Shown: positions 51,357 to 59,650 of the stretch, piece by piece
How the letters are laid out: each line of letters opens with the position of its first letter
Position numbering within the stretch: the first letter of the stretch is position 1
Assembly (NCBI GenBank): GCA_964446955.1
Contig: CAYUQJ010000011.1
Location: forward strand, 1-64,000
Reading direction: 5' to 3'
DNA length: 64,000 nucleotides
DNA from: Leptolinea sp964446955
GTDB taxonomy: Bacteria; Chloroflexota; Anaerolineae; Anaerolineales; Anaerolineaceae
Notes under the pieces: generated by a model
Databases searched by the model: none
Told to the model about the DNA's origin: nothing
The model's input: only the letters and a program-made list of their open reading frames with translations
Program-made: the position numbers and the translations under genes

Positions 51357-51857
51357 ATGACTGTCATACATGTGAGAATGGATTACCGGCTGATACATGG
51401 GCAAGTCCTGGTTGCCTGGAATGCCTCATTCAAATGTAACCGCATAATCGTAGCCAATGATACAGTTGCCAAAGACCCATTGCAGGTTACTTTGTTGAAA
51501 TCGGTTGCTCCGGTTGGTTCCAATGTGTCCGTATTGACCATTGACGAATGCATCGCGCATTGTAAGAGTCCTGAGGGAGAAGCAGAGCGGATTCTGCTGA
51601 TCGTGAAGTATCCGGAAGATGCGTTGGCCGTATATGAGAGAGGATTGCAAATAACGGCATTAAACCTCGGCAACCAGGCGTTCACGCGGGGCGCAAAAAA
51701 ACTTACCAACGCGGTTTACCTTAATGAATCAGGTGTTAAATCATTGAAAAAACTTCATGAATACGGAGTTGCCATGACATGCCGCATGATGCCCAATGAA
51801 CCTGATAACGAATACTGGCCACATATTGAAAAAAACTTTTCAGAATGGTTGAACTAA
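51357..51857 (+). CDS. PTS mannose/sorbose-family IIB component
   Basis: The 166-residue IIB protein carries phosphate on His in RLIHGQV (near residue 14) and gives it to the incoming sugar. The usual RIDDRLIHGQV reads RMDYRLIHGQV, one change from the conserved Asp. IIVANDTVAKDPLQ near 36 and LNLGNQAFTRGAKKLTNAVYL near 102, read in parts, match the family. AAGGAG precedes the ATG. IIC, IID, IIA and IIB are all present in this operon. Confidence 0.95.
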   Translation: MTVIHVRMDYRLIHGQVLVAWNASFKCNRIIVANDTVAKDPLQVTLLKSVAPVGSNVSVLTIDECIAHCKSPEGEAERILLIVKYPEDALAVYERGLQITALNLGNQAFTRGAKKLTNAVYLNESGVKSLKKLHEYGVAMTCRMMPNEPDNEYWPHIEKNFSEWLN

Positions 51858-51866
51858 AGGTCCTTT

Positions 51867-52607
51867 ATGATGCATGCATCACAGGAATATGCCTCAGCTA
51901 TTAAACAGGTTCTGGATACGGTCTTAGCAACACAACTCGATGCCATACAAAAAGCATCAATGATCCTTGCCGATACAGTGGCATCTGATGGAATCATCTA
52001 CACTTTTGGGACGGGGCATTCACACATTATTGCTGAAGATGTTACCTATCGGGCCGGTGGATTGGTTCCAATTGATGCCATCCTGGAACCCAGTTTGACG
52101 GGGCACCAACAGGTGCACAAAAGTGAAACTATGGAACGTGTTGAAGGTGTGGCGGATGTCATCCTGCAATACTACGGGATTTCTTCCCGAGATTGTTTGA
52201 TTATCATATCCAACTCGGGAAGAAATGCTGCTCCAATTGAAATGGCAAGAGGTGCTCGTGAAAAAGGCTGTCCGGTGATAGCTATAACATCCCTGCTGCA
52301 CTCCGGTGGAACAGATTCGCGGCACTCCAGCGGAAAAAGGCTTTTTGATTTTGCTGATGTGGTAATTGATAACGCATGTCCCAGGGGTGACGCGTTGTTA
52401 AACCTGCCAGGCGCCAGACAACCCGTGGGTGCTGCATCGGGGGTGAGCGGGTTGTTCATCATGCAAATGATCATGGTACAGACGGTGGAGAATTTGGTTC
52501 AACGCGGAATAGATCCACCGCTATTTCGCAGTGGGAACCTTGACGGTTCCGATGAAATTAACCGCGCATTGATGAAGAAGTATCAAGGCCGGGTAAAAAT
52601 TTGGTAA
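51867..52607 (+). CDS. UPF0309-family SIS-domain protein (second)
   Basis: This 246-residue SIS protein is paralogous to the one at 50186. TFGTGHSHIIAEDVTYRAGGL near 49, IISNSGRNAAPIEMARGAREKG near 112 in parts, and DSRHSSGKRLFDFADVV near 149 are UPF0309 motifs; the end keeps NLDGSDEINR. It starts 9 bp after the IIB gene. Two copies in one operon suggest either two steps on related sugar phosphates or a hetero-oligomer. This copy is nearer to typical UPF0309 than the first. Confidence 0.9.
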   Translation: MMHASQEYASAIKQVLDTVLATQLDAIQKASMILADTVASDGIIYTFGTGHSHIIAEDVTYRAGGLVPIDAILEPSLTGHQQVHKSETMERVEGVADVILQYYGISSRDCLIIISNSGRNAAPIEMARGAREKGCPVIAITSLLHSGGTDSRHSSGKRLFDFADVVIDNACPRGDALLNLPGARQPVGAASGVSGLFIMQMIMVQTVENLVQRGIDPPLFRSGNLDGSDEINRALMKKYQGRVKIW

Positions 52608-52611
52608 GACA

Positions 52612-53910
52612 ATGTCCAATCTAACTGTTCTTGCTGCAGCTCAAGAAGTTGAGATCACCCCTCCAGTGGGCATAAAGCTGGAGGGGTATATTGACCGCAA
52701 AGAAAACAGCCGTGGTATTCACGACCCCTTGATGGCGGCGGTTTTGATCATTCAACAAGGGGATCAAACTGTTGTATTGATAAGCCTGGACCTTTTGCTG
52801 ATCAATGCTTCGGTCGTTAAGAAAATCCGTGAGGCAATAAGCTCAGAGACTCGTATCCCGGGAAACAATATCCTTGTCACTTGTACTCATACCCACTCGG
52901 GACCGGCGGGAATACTCCAGGATAACCCCCTGTTTAATACGGAAAAGAATGTCTGTCTGGAAGATATTCTGGTGCGAAAAATCACTGGAGCCGCCAGTTG
53001 GGCATTTACTTCATTGAAACCAGCGGTAATGCGCGTTGGTTATGATTTATTAAATGAACTTGGGAAAAACCGAAATTCTCCTGACAAAACACTGGATAGT
53101 CAAGTGATGGTAATGGTGGTGGAGGATCTGCAGGGCGACGTGATGGCAGTCTGGGCGAATTATGGTTGTCATCCCACTGTCCTTGGCCCGTCCAATCTTT
53201 ACATTTCGGCAGATTTTCCGGGTGCAGCCCGCCAGGTTTTGAGAGGAATCTATCCCCGAATGACCTGGCTATTTGCGAATGGCGCGTCTGGTGATATCAG
53301 CACACGTTTTACCAGAAGGGGGCAGGGGTTTGATGAGGTCAGGCGTTTTGGTTATCTTCTCGCGGGCAGTGTTCTCCGAGCTGTGCAACTGGCTGAACCA
53401 TTGTCAATAGACGGCATACAGAGTCTTGTGGAGCCAGTAACAATACCATTGCGTGAATTCCCGTCGACGGAAACGGCAGAAATCGAACAAAAAAATATCC
53501 AGGAATCATGGGAGAAATTGCAGCAAAGCAATGCTCCAGCAAGCGAATTGCGTATAGCGAAAACAAAACTGGAAGGTGCCCAGGTCCAATTGTTAATGTC
53601 ACATGGCTACAGAGATAGAAAGAGTGTTGAAAGTGAGATCCAATTTATTCAATTGGGAGATTTCGCCATTATCTCAATTCCAGGTGAACCCTTTACTCAA
53701 ACAGTGTTGGATATTAAGAAGAGAAGTCCATTCTCTTTAACCAGCGTTGTCAGCTATGGGAATGATTATCTTGGTTACTTCCCGGATGAAGAATCGATAC
53801 GAGCTGGAACGTATGAAGCACTGGTGAGCCCATTCAAAACAGGAGCGGCTGAAATCATTAAGGATTTATCCATAAAACTATTGATGAAGGGATTGACACA
53901 TGGATCTTAA
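52612..53910 (+). CDS. neutral-ceramidase-like amidase domain protein
   Basis: The 432-residue protein matches the N-terminal catalytic domain of neutral/alkaline ceramidases, zinc amidases that split N-acyl bonds. Visible are EITPPVGIKLEGY near 15, VLISLDLLLIN near 56, TCTHTHSGPAGIL near 90 (zinc His), NYGCHPTVLGPSNLYISADFPG near 180 in parts (zinc His) and NGASGDISTRF near 223 (catalytic Ser region). No signal peptide is seen, so it works in the cytoplasm. In a sugar PTS operon its substrate is more likely an N-acylated amino sugar than ceramide. It starts 4 bp after the second SIS gene. Confidence 0.87.
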   Translation: MSNLTVLAAAQEVEITPPVGIKLEGYIDRKENSRGIHDPLMAAVLIIQQGDQTVVLISLDLLLINASVVKKIREAISSETRIPGNNILVTCTHTHSGPAGILQDNPLFNTEKNVCLEDILVRKITGAASWAFTSLKPAVMRVGYDLLNELGKNRNSPDKTLDSQVMVMVVEDLQGDVMAVWANYGCHPTVLGPSNLYISADFPGAARQVLRGIYPRMTWLFANGASGDISTRFTRRGQGFDEVRRFGYLLAGSVLRAVQLAEPLSIDGIQSLVEPVTIPLREFPSTETAEIEQKNIQESWEKLQQSNAPASELRIAKTKLEGAQVQLLMSHGYRDRKSVESEIQFIQLGDFAIISIPGEPFTQTVLDIKKRSPFSLTSVVSYGNDYLGYFPDEESIRAGTYEALVSPFKTGAAEIIKDLSIKLLMKGLTHGS

Positions 53911-54313
53911 CCCCCAACTAATTATCTCAATCATAGGGATCGTTTTTATTGCTCTGGGAATCTCTGTCCGAACGGGATGGTGGAAGAAATGGTACTGGCA
54001 AACACGTGGAGGCGCTTATGGATATATTCCCATGGGTTTGTTGTTCTTGCTGTATGCCTATGAAGGCAGGTTGGCTCAATATTTTAATAATTATGTGCTG
54101 ATTGCGGTGTATGTGGTGCTGGCAATCTTGGTCGTGTATCTATCCCTGAGACCACCTCGATGGATAAAACCTTCCTGGATTTGTTGGATAGAAGAACTCC
54201 CAGCCGCAACACAAAAGGTGTTACGCAATCATGCCAAAGATGACAATGATTGGATGGAATTTGTGAACTCGCGTGAATCTCTACAAAAATGGGCAAAACA
54301 GTTGAAAAAGTAA
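53900..54313 (+). CDS. small membrane protein in the PTS operon, function unknown
   Basis: The 137-residue protein has three hydrophobic segments (about 8-24, 44-58, 62-80) and a soluble C-terminal part with acidic and aromatic residues (WIEELPAATQKVLRNHAKDD, near 96-116). I recognise no family. Its start overlaps the end of the ceramidase-like gene by 11 bp, which supports coupled translation and a real gene. Confidence 0.65.
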   Translation: MDLNPQLIISIIGIVFIALGISVRTGWWKKWYWQTRGGAYGYIPMGLLFLLYAYEGRLAQYFNNYVLIAVYVVLAILVVYLSLRPPRWIKPSWICWIEELPAATQKVLRNHAKDDNDWMEFVNSRESLQKWAKQLKK

Positions 54314-54343
54314 CCATTGCCCCAATAACATGGGAGATGTGTT

Positions 54344-55060
54344 TTGAAGAACAAAGTTATTGTTTTTTGTGATTTTGACGGGACAATTACAGATAAGGAC
54401 GCTTTAGTACCAATCTATTCAAGATTTGCATCCTGCGGCACACATTTTGCGGATCTGTGGCACATTGGAGAAATTGGCACCCGGGAAGAGTTTATTGAGA
54501 CTTTCAATTGTATTCATTCCGAACGTGCCCAGTTGGAATCTGTATTGGATGAAATTACCATTGATCAGGGAATTCATGACATATTGTCGTATTGCCGAAA
54601 AGCGGGTCTTGCGTTCTCCATAATCAGTGATGGTTTTGAATGGTACATCCGCTATATTCTGCAGCGCTATGGGATATCGAATGTGAATATTTTTGCCAAC
54701 CAAATCATCTTTGAAGCAGATGGGAGTTTTCGGTTTGAGTTCCCCTGGTTCAATGAGATCAATCCCAAGCGGGCGTTATACAAGCCCGACATAATAAATA
54801 AGTACCACCAAGCCGGCTACCATACTATTTTTATTGGTAACGGCAGTTCAGACCAGGACGCGGTCTGGGAAGCAGAGCGCATCTATGCAAAAAATCCACT
54901 TTATGAATACTGTCTAGAGAAGAAAATCGAAGCGCAACATTTCGAATCATTTGATGACCTGGTACGAATTTGGAAGAAGAACCCCCCACATGAAAACTGG
55001 CAGAAAGATTTGGCCGAAGGAAATCATCAGATGTTTGTCAGTAATCCTTCGGATTTCTAA
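54344..55060 (+). CDS. HAD phosphatase, MtnX/PSP-like
   Basis: The 238-residue HAD-superfamily phosphatase has nucleophile motif DFDGTITDKD (near 9), motif II SIISDGFEWY (near 92), and motif IV FIGNGSSDQDAV (near 165). The layout matches MtnX-type (HK-MTPenyl-1-P phosphatase) and phosphoserine-phosphatase relatives. In this operon it probably removes phosphate from a sugar derivative. The start is TTG at 54344 with GGGAGA upstream. Its last bases overlap the end of the convergent gene at 55057 by 4 bp. Confidence 0.85.
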   Translation: MKNKVIVFCDFDGTITDKDALVPIYSRFASCGTHFADLWHIGEIGTREEFIETFNCIHSERAQLESVLDEITIDQGIHDILSYCRKAGLAFSIISDGFEWYIRYILQRYGISNVNIFANQIIFEADGSFRFEFPWFNEINPKRALYKPDIINKYHQAGYHTIFIGNGSSDQDAVWEAERIYAKNPLYEYCLEKKIEAQHFESFDDLVRIWKKNPPHENWQKDLAEGNHQMFVSNPSDF

Positions 55061-55605
55061 TCAACGGTTTTTTGGCGTACCTGCTTTAGCAACTGCAGAG
55101 GAATGCGACTTAAAAAACCCAGAAGTAAGGCACCTCCCCAGAGGCAGAACACGCCCAAACCTATTCCGTACCAGGGAAGTTGAATGTGGTAAAGATAGTA
55201 CGCAAAAGCCAGATATGACGGGTAGGTTAACCAGACCAGTATGCTCAAAGGACGATATAGATGGGAATTGAAATAGTGCTGGAAAATGTTTTCAAGCAGT
55301 ACCAACACAGCCACGCCAGCGATGATTGCAATGCGCAAATCATTCAATATCCAGGCAAGTATGGTTATCAGGATTACAGCAAGATCGTGCGGGATGATCT
55401 GCCATCCCACTCTTTCTTGTTGACTGGTTTTGGCTTCAATAACCTGATGCAGAATGTCATCAAATTCGGCCTGGTTAAGATCTGGACAGGTAGGAAAAAG
55501 ACGAGTCTTTTCATCATCAGAGAGCGATTGAAGCTGTATCAAACTGTAATCAAACAGTTTTCTGGCGAGTTCTTTGGCCTGGTTCTTTTTTTTCTGGGAT
55601 GTCAT
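55057..55605 (-). CDS. membrane protein of unknown function, antisense within the PTS region
   Basis: The 182-residue product has a charged N-terminal part (about 1-70) that includes a short helix-rich segment with an ERVGW turn, then three or four hydrophobic helices (about 72-90, 92-108, 122-140, 144-165). I recognise no family. It is the only minus-strand gene between 46 and 58 kb and splits the PTS operon into two transcripts: the downstream nagA needs its own promoter in the 135-bp divergent gap. Confidence 0.6.
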   Translation of the reverse strand: MTSQKKKNQAKELARKLFDYSLIQLQSLSDDEKTRLFPTCPDLNQAEFDDILHQVIEAKTSQQERVGWQIIPHDLAVILITILAWILNDLRIAIIAGVAVLVLLENIFQHYFNSHLYRPLSILVWLTYPSYLAFAYYLYHIQLPWYGIGLGVFCLWGGALLLGFLSRIPLQLLKQVRQKTVD

Positions 55606-55740
55606 ATCGATTTTTTAAGACCCCGGTACAAGGCTGATTTTTCTTCATTATAGCTGAGAATACCAGGCTAATGATTTGAGCAAACCAACTTTCAACTTTG
55701 GAGATAGTTCTCTATCAGAAAATCTAAAAAAGGAGAAAAA

Positions 55741-56919
55741 ATGTCAAACACCTTATTATATGATGCAGAGTTTGTAACACCTTTCGAATCAATACCACAT
55801 GGCGCTCTATTGATTGATGAAAGTGGAAATATCAAATCGGTAGGTTTACAGGAAGATTTTGTTGATGTACCCCCGCATACAAAACGTTTGAGACTGACCG
55901 GTAAACGAGTATTGCCTGGATTGATCGATGTTCATGTTCATGGGGGGTATGGGTCAAATTTTGGCACAGGCGATTTGCTGAAAGACCTGCGGCACTATTC
56001 GAAAATGATCGTTGAAACCGGAGTCACGGCTTTCCTCCCCTCAATATTTGCAGAAAAACCGGATGGGCTGGTTGCCATGATCAATGAATATGTGAAAATC
56101 CTCGAAAACGAGAGGATTATCGGGGCACAACCTATTGGTTTTCATTTGGAAGGTCCATTCATTAACCCCGAGAAAAAGGGCGCTTTTACAGCGAGCTGGT
56201 TGCGTTCACCCAATTTGGACGAAGCCAAACGGTACCTTGAAGCAGGAAAAGGATGGATCAAACAAATTACCATGGCGCCAGAGTTGCCCCTGGCCGATGA
56301 AGTTGCCACACTTTTCCGGCAATCGGGTGTGGTTGTTGCGATGGGACATACCAATACTGATTATGAAACTGCGAAAAAAGCACTAAAAGGTGCTTTCAAC
56401 CACATTACACATACCTTTAATGCCCAGCGCGGGTTTGATCATCGTGCGCCAGGGGTTTTTGGGGCAATCCTATCTTCAGACCTGCCCACAGCAGAACTGA
56501 TTGCTGACAATATTCATGTTCATCCCGCTGCCATGAAAATCCTGTCACGTTGTGTGGGAGTTGATCGCATTGTGTTGATCACAGACGCAATTGCGGGAGC
56601 CGGATTGCCGGATGGTGAATACAATCTGATGACTTACTCGGTTAAGGTTGAAAAAGGCAGAGCAACTTTACCGGATGGCACACTCGCGGGTAGTACAGCC
56701 AGGCTTAACAAGTGCGTTTGCAATGCTATGGAAGCAATGGAAATTCCATTCCATGCCAGTGTGAAAATGGCATCCTTGAATCCTGCCCGGATGATAGGTA
56801 TGGCGGATGAGCGTGGAAGCCTGACGGCTGGAAAACGCGCTGATTTGACAGTTATGGATGAAGCCGGTGATATTTGTTTGACAATTGTTGGCGGAGAGAT
56901 TGTTTACAACAACCTTTAG
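55741..56919 (+). CDS. nagA: N-acetylglucosamine-6-phosphate deacetylase
   Basis: This 392-residue amidohydrolase removes acetate from GlcNAc-6-phosphate or a similar N-acetyl sugar phosphate. LPGLIDVHVHGGYG near 59 (metal HxH), FHLEGPFINPEKKGAF near 137 (metal Glu), MGHTNTDY near 200 (His), HITHTFNAQRGFDHRAPG near 221, and LITDAIAGAGLPDGEY near 280 (catalytic Asp) are complete. AAAAAAGGAG precedes the ATG. With the upstream PTS it could act directly on the phosphorylated sugar. No nagB of the classical type lies nearby; a SIS-type deaminase could take its place. Confidence 0.95.
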   Translation: MSNTLLYDAEFVTPFESIPHGALLIDESGNIKSVGLQEDFVDVPPHTKRLRLTGKRVLPGLIDVHVHGGYGSNFGTGDLLKDLRHYSKMIVETGVTAFLPSIFAEKPDGLVAMINEYVKILENERIIGAQPIGFHLEGPFINPEKKGAFTASWLRSPNLDEAKRYLEAGKGWIKQITMAPELPLADEVATLFRQSGVVVAMGHTNTDYETAKKALKGAFNHITHTFNAQRGFDHRAPGVFGAILSSDLPTAELIADNIHVHPAAMKILSRCVGVDRIVLITDAIAGAGLPDGEYNLMTYSVKVEKGRATLPDGTLAGSTARLNKCVCNAMEAMEIPFHASVKMASLNPARMIGMADERGSLTAGKRADLTVMDEAGDICLTIVGGEIVYNNL

Positions 56920-56935
56920 TGAAAGGGGTGTATCG

Positions 56936-58081
56936 TTGAGCAGTGCACCTGAATTCGGCATAGGGATTGTTGGACTGGGATATATAGGGAAGATTCACGC
57001 CCAGGCTTACCGCAGTATACCTTTGTGTTTTACCAATCCACAAGCATTAGGTGGAATTCGTGCTTTGTTGCGCTCCCATCAGGGGGGCGATGAAGCGCTG
57101 ATTTCCAGTCTTGGTGATCCATATGTCACGACAAAAATGGAGGATTTCCTAAACCAGTCAATTAATGTGGTGGATGTTTGTTCACCAAATTACTTGCACG
57201 AAGAACAGGTTTTACAAGCCTGTAAAGCGGGTAAGCATATCTATTGTGAAAAGCCCTTGGGTCGAAACCTCGCGGAAGTACAGCGAATGGCCAAGGCCGC
57301 GGAAAAAGCTGGTGTAAAAACTCATAGCGCTTTCGTACTGCGTTACTTGCCAGCCATTGTCCAAATGAAGAACTTGATAGCTGCTGGCGCCATTGGCGAT
57401 CCACTTCATTTCAGGGGATACATGTACCACGCCAGCTATCTGGATCCTTCCCGACCCACAAGCTGGAGGTTGCGCTTCTCAGAATCAGGGGGAGGTGTAT
57501 GGCTGGATTTGGGAGCGCATATGGTTGATTTATGCCGTTACCTGCTGGGGGAGGTTAATCGCGTACAGGCGAAGATGCAGACGTTTATTCCCCGTCGTCC
57601 CGTAAAAGCGGGCAGTGTTGAAATGGCTGATGTTGATGTTGATGATTGGTGCCTTTGTCAACTGGAGATGGTGAATGGCGCAACCGGGTCTTTGGAAGTT
57701 TCGCGTGTGGCAGCAGGGACAGGCGAAGACACCAAGTTCGAAATTTATGGAAGTAAAGGGGCTCTTCGTTTTGATGTCTCCAAACCTGAAACAGCCAGTT
57801 TCTTCGATCAAAAATCCAGACAATGGGTTCAGGGACAAACTTGCTCATCCATGTCTGTCAATAATCGACCGTTGGAGGCGATCTGGCCTAATGGCAAGTT
57901 TTCTCAGGGAATGATGGTCAATGCGCACATGGCTTCCATATATGATTTCCTCATAAATATCACAGAGGACAAACCCTCCATGCTTTCATTTTCTGAGGGA
58001 TTGATCAATCAAGCCGTGCTTGAGACCGCGATTGAATCTCATCAGCACAATGGGGAATCAATTCGAGTAACGAATTACTAA
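56936..58081 (+). CDS. Gfo/Idh/MocA-family oxidoreductase
   Basis: The 381-residue NAD(P)-dependent enzyme oxidises or reduces a sugar or inositol-like substrate. The Rossmann motif IVGLGYIGKIHAQAY lies near 8, the catalytic EKPLG near 103, and SGGGVWLDLGAHMVDLCRY near 182 is typical of the C-terminal domain, with the active His in it. The start is TTG at 56936, with AAAGGGGTG upstream; an earlier in-frame start at 56885 would lie inside nagA. It begins 17 bp after nagA, so the two are co-transcribed. A hairpin follows at 58109. Confidence 0.92.
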   Translation: MSSAPEFGIGIVGLGYIGKIHAQAYRSIPLCFTNPQALGGIRALLRSHQGGDEALISSLGDPYVTTKMEDFLNQSINVVDVCSPNYLHEEQVLQACKAGKHIYCEKPLGRNLAEVQRMAKAAEKAGVKTHSAFVLRYLPAIVQMKNLIAAGAIGDPLHFRGYMYHASYLDPSRPTSWRLRFSESGGGVWLDLGAHMVDLCRYLLGEVNRVQAKMQTFIPRRPVKAGSVEMADVDVDDWCLCQLEMVNGATGSLEVSRVAAGTGEDTKFEIYGSKGALRFDVSKPETASFFDQKSRQWVQGQTCSSMSVNNRPLEAIWPNGKFSQGMMVNAHMASIYDFLINITEDKPSMLSFSEGLINQAVLETAIESHQHNGESIRVTNY

Positions 58082-58108
58082 TACCGATGATTATTGGTGA
58101 TAGAAAAC

Positions 58109-58153
58109 CAGACAATCGGGACGCAGCCTTTCGCGCTGCGTCCTGATTGTCTG
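58109..58153. terminator. long hairpin after the PTS/nagA region
   Basis: An 18-bp stem with one G-U pair (58109-58126 with 58136-58153, 9-base loop) lies 28 bp after the Gfo/Idh stop. On the minus strand it is followed by GUUUUC. It probably ends transcription from the left and may also face the relics on the right. Confidence 0.75.
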
Positions 58154-58198
58154 AAGCCGTAAGTCTGAAATGAGCTAGCAGACCTTTTTCTGAATAAA

Positions 58199-58600
58199 TT
58201 ACTGTACAAACCATTTTTCTTTGATCTCTTCCGGGGTCATAGGTGGTAACTCCATTGTGTCCCATCACCAACCCGGAATTCATCCGTCCTGTCCAGCCAT
58301 TTGTCAAGATTCTCATTCGTTATCACCGGAAAATCATAAAGGCATGTATTGTTAAAATCACCACCCAACACGGATGGGTCAATCTCTGCAGAATTACCAC
58401 GCGTCCATTCGTGGGGCACATAACATGGCAAGTATGGGTTCTATTTCCCCATTCTTAATTCCCCAGAAAACATCCTGAAGATTTTCATCAGCCCATATTG
58501 CTCCCGGGTTCGTTACGGATAAATAATGAGCTCCTTGGACAATTGTCTCGACGATAAGACCAATGCCAAATGATACGAAGTTTTCATGGTTGTCCCTTTT
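58199..58600 (-). pseudogene. decayed sugar ABC transporter substrate-binding protein (C-terminal fragment)
   Basis: Three overlapping minus-strand frames join into the end of a sugar-binding protein. The first gives VETIVQGAHYLSVTNPGAIW and DENLQDVFWGIKNGEIEPIL, then stops at TAA near 58405. The second continues with YVPHEWTRGNSAEIDPSVLGG and FPVITNENLDKWLDRTDEF, ending near 58240. The third supplies MTPEEIKEKWFVQ and a stop at 58199. At least two frameshifts are needed, and the N-terminal half is gone. The family resemblance is to periplasmic sugar-binding proteins of the ribose/xylose type. It is a relic of a lost ABC sugar transporter. Confidence 0.7.
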
Positions 58601-58611
58601 GCGTAGATTGA

Positions 58612-58766
58612 CTATTCCCCTTGGATATTGATGGTCAGCACGACAACAAGCTCCTGTTCATTATAGTTAATCAACCTGACCACAGCGTATAAATTCCTGG
58701 TAAATTGTTTTCTGGAATTGAGAGCATGTGATTCGCGTCACTATCTGTGTATGCTAGAATGATCGC
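58612..58766 (-). pseudogene. possible relic of an extracytoplasmic protein C-terminus
   Basis: Two minus-strand frames join across a frameshift near 58685: one reads LSIPENNLPGIYT, the other AVVRLINYNEQELVVVLTI then NIQGE and a TAG at 58612-58614. Joined, they look like the beta-rich end of a secreted protein. The fragment is short and the match is by eye only. The right part underlies the promoter of the lipoprotein gene at 58767. Confidence 0.3.
58752..58760 (+). promoter_or_regulatory. extended -10 box, leaderless lipoprotein transcript
   Basis: TG-C-TAGAAT (58752-58760) is an extended -10 element. The start of transcription would fall on or next to the ATG at 58767, six bases further. 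No ribosome-binding site is visible. Confidence 0.55.
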
Positions 58767-59594
58767 ATGATCTTTCGACAGACTTTAAGAATTACTCTTT
58801 TTGCTGTTATTTTGTTTTCTTCGGGCGCCTGTGCTCCTGCCATATCTGATCCGGTTCCCACAATGACGGCGACAATCGCTGAGATCAGAGAGACCGCAAC
58901 ACCAAAACCATCCCTGACCATTACAAATACGCCAAGCCCATTGCCAACAGCAACACCTACATCTACACGAACGAATACAGCGACTGTGCTCCCAACCATT
59001 ACGGCCACATTCACCAATACCCCGGAACCAACCTATATCGTTTTACGGGGAACGGTAAACCAGGAGCGTGTGAATTGTTATTACGGCCCGTCTGCGGCCT
59101 ATTTATATAAGTATGGTTTATTAAAGGAAAGCCGGTTGGATATTATCGGGTTCATGCCGGACACGGGATATATCCAGGTGCAAGCGATTGGAGGGGATAA
59201 TCCCTGCTGGTTGAAGATGGAGTTTATGGATATTCAGGGGAACATAAAAAACGTGCAACCCGTTGATCCCATGGATATCAAACTGCCCTGGTCGCCGTAT
59301 TATCCCGGGTTGAGTTTCGCGAAGGCGGAACGAAATGGACCTGAGGTAACGGTAAGTTGGTCTCCTTTGGTGTTGAAACCAGGTGACAGCTCGGAGCAGG
59401 AGGCTTATCTATTGGAAGCCTGGGTTTGCCGAGATGGTCAACGTACCTTTGTTCCACTCGGAGTCAATGAGAATACCGTAAAAGTGATGGACGAACCCGG
59501 CTGCCAGGAGCCATCATTTGGACGCGTTTACGGTGTGGAAAAACATGGATACACAAAGTACCTGATATTCGATTGGCCGCAGGCAGAGGGATAA
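58767..59594 (+). CDS. secreted lipoprotein with Thr/Pro-rich linker
   Basis: This 275-residue lipoprotein has a signal peptide (1-21) ending in the lipobox SSGAC, a Thr/Pro/Ser-rich linker (about 30-88) and a C-terminal region (about 92-275). An SH3-like segment begins at VNCYYGPSAAYLYKYGLL (about 100-118), and there are five Cys in the mature domain, two probably paired. The linker and the placement of Cys are typical of Anaerolineae surface proteins. The function is unknown; a cell-wall or ligand-binding role is possible. Confidence 0.85.
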   Translation: MIFRQTLRITLFAVILFSSGACAPAISDPVPTMTATIAEIRETATPKPSLTITNTPSPLPTATPTSTRTNTATVLPTITATFTNTPEPTYIVLRGTVNQERVNCYYGPSAAYLYKYGLLKESRLDIIGFMPDTGYIQVQAIGGDNPCWLKMEFMDIQGNIKNVQPVDPMDIKLPWSPYYPGLSFAKAERNGPEVTVSWSPLVLKPGDSSEQEAYLLEAWVCRDGQRTFVPLGVNENTVKVMDEPGCQEPSFGRVYGVEKHGYTKYLIFDWPQAEG

Positions 59595-59650
59595 CCGTAA
59601 AAATTTGGTAGCCGGTCTTGCCTTTAGAAAGGCGTTTCAGCGATGATGTA

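Noticed and set aside
54908..54920. GTCTAGA motif inside the HAD phosphatase gene as a second GntR operator
   Set aside because: It is within coding sequence, is not palindromic beyond the core, and has no promoter next to it.
59600..59640. Terminator between the lipoprotein and second DegV genes
   Set aside because: Only a 5-bp stem with a short loop and no U run could be found.
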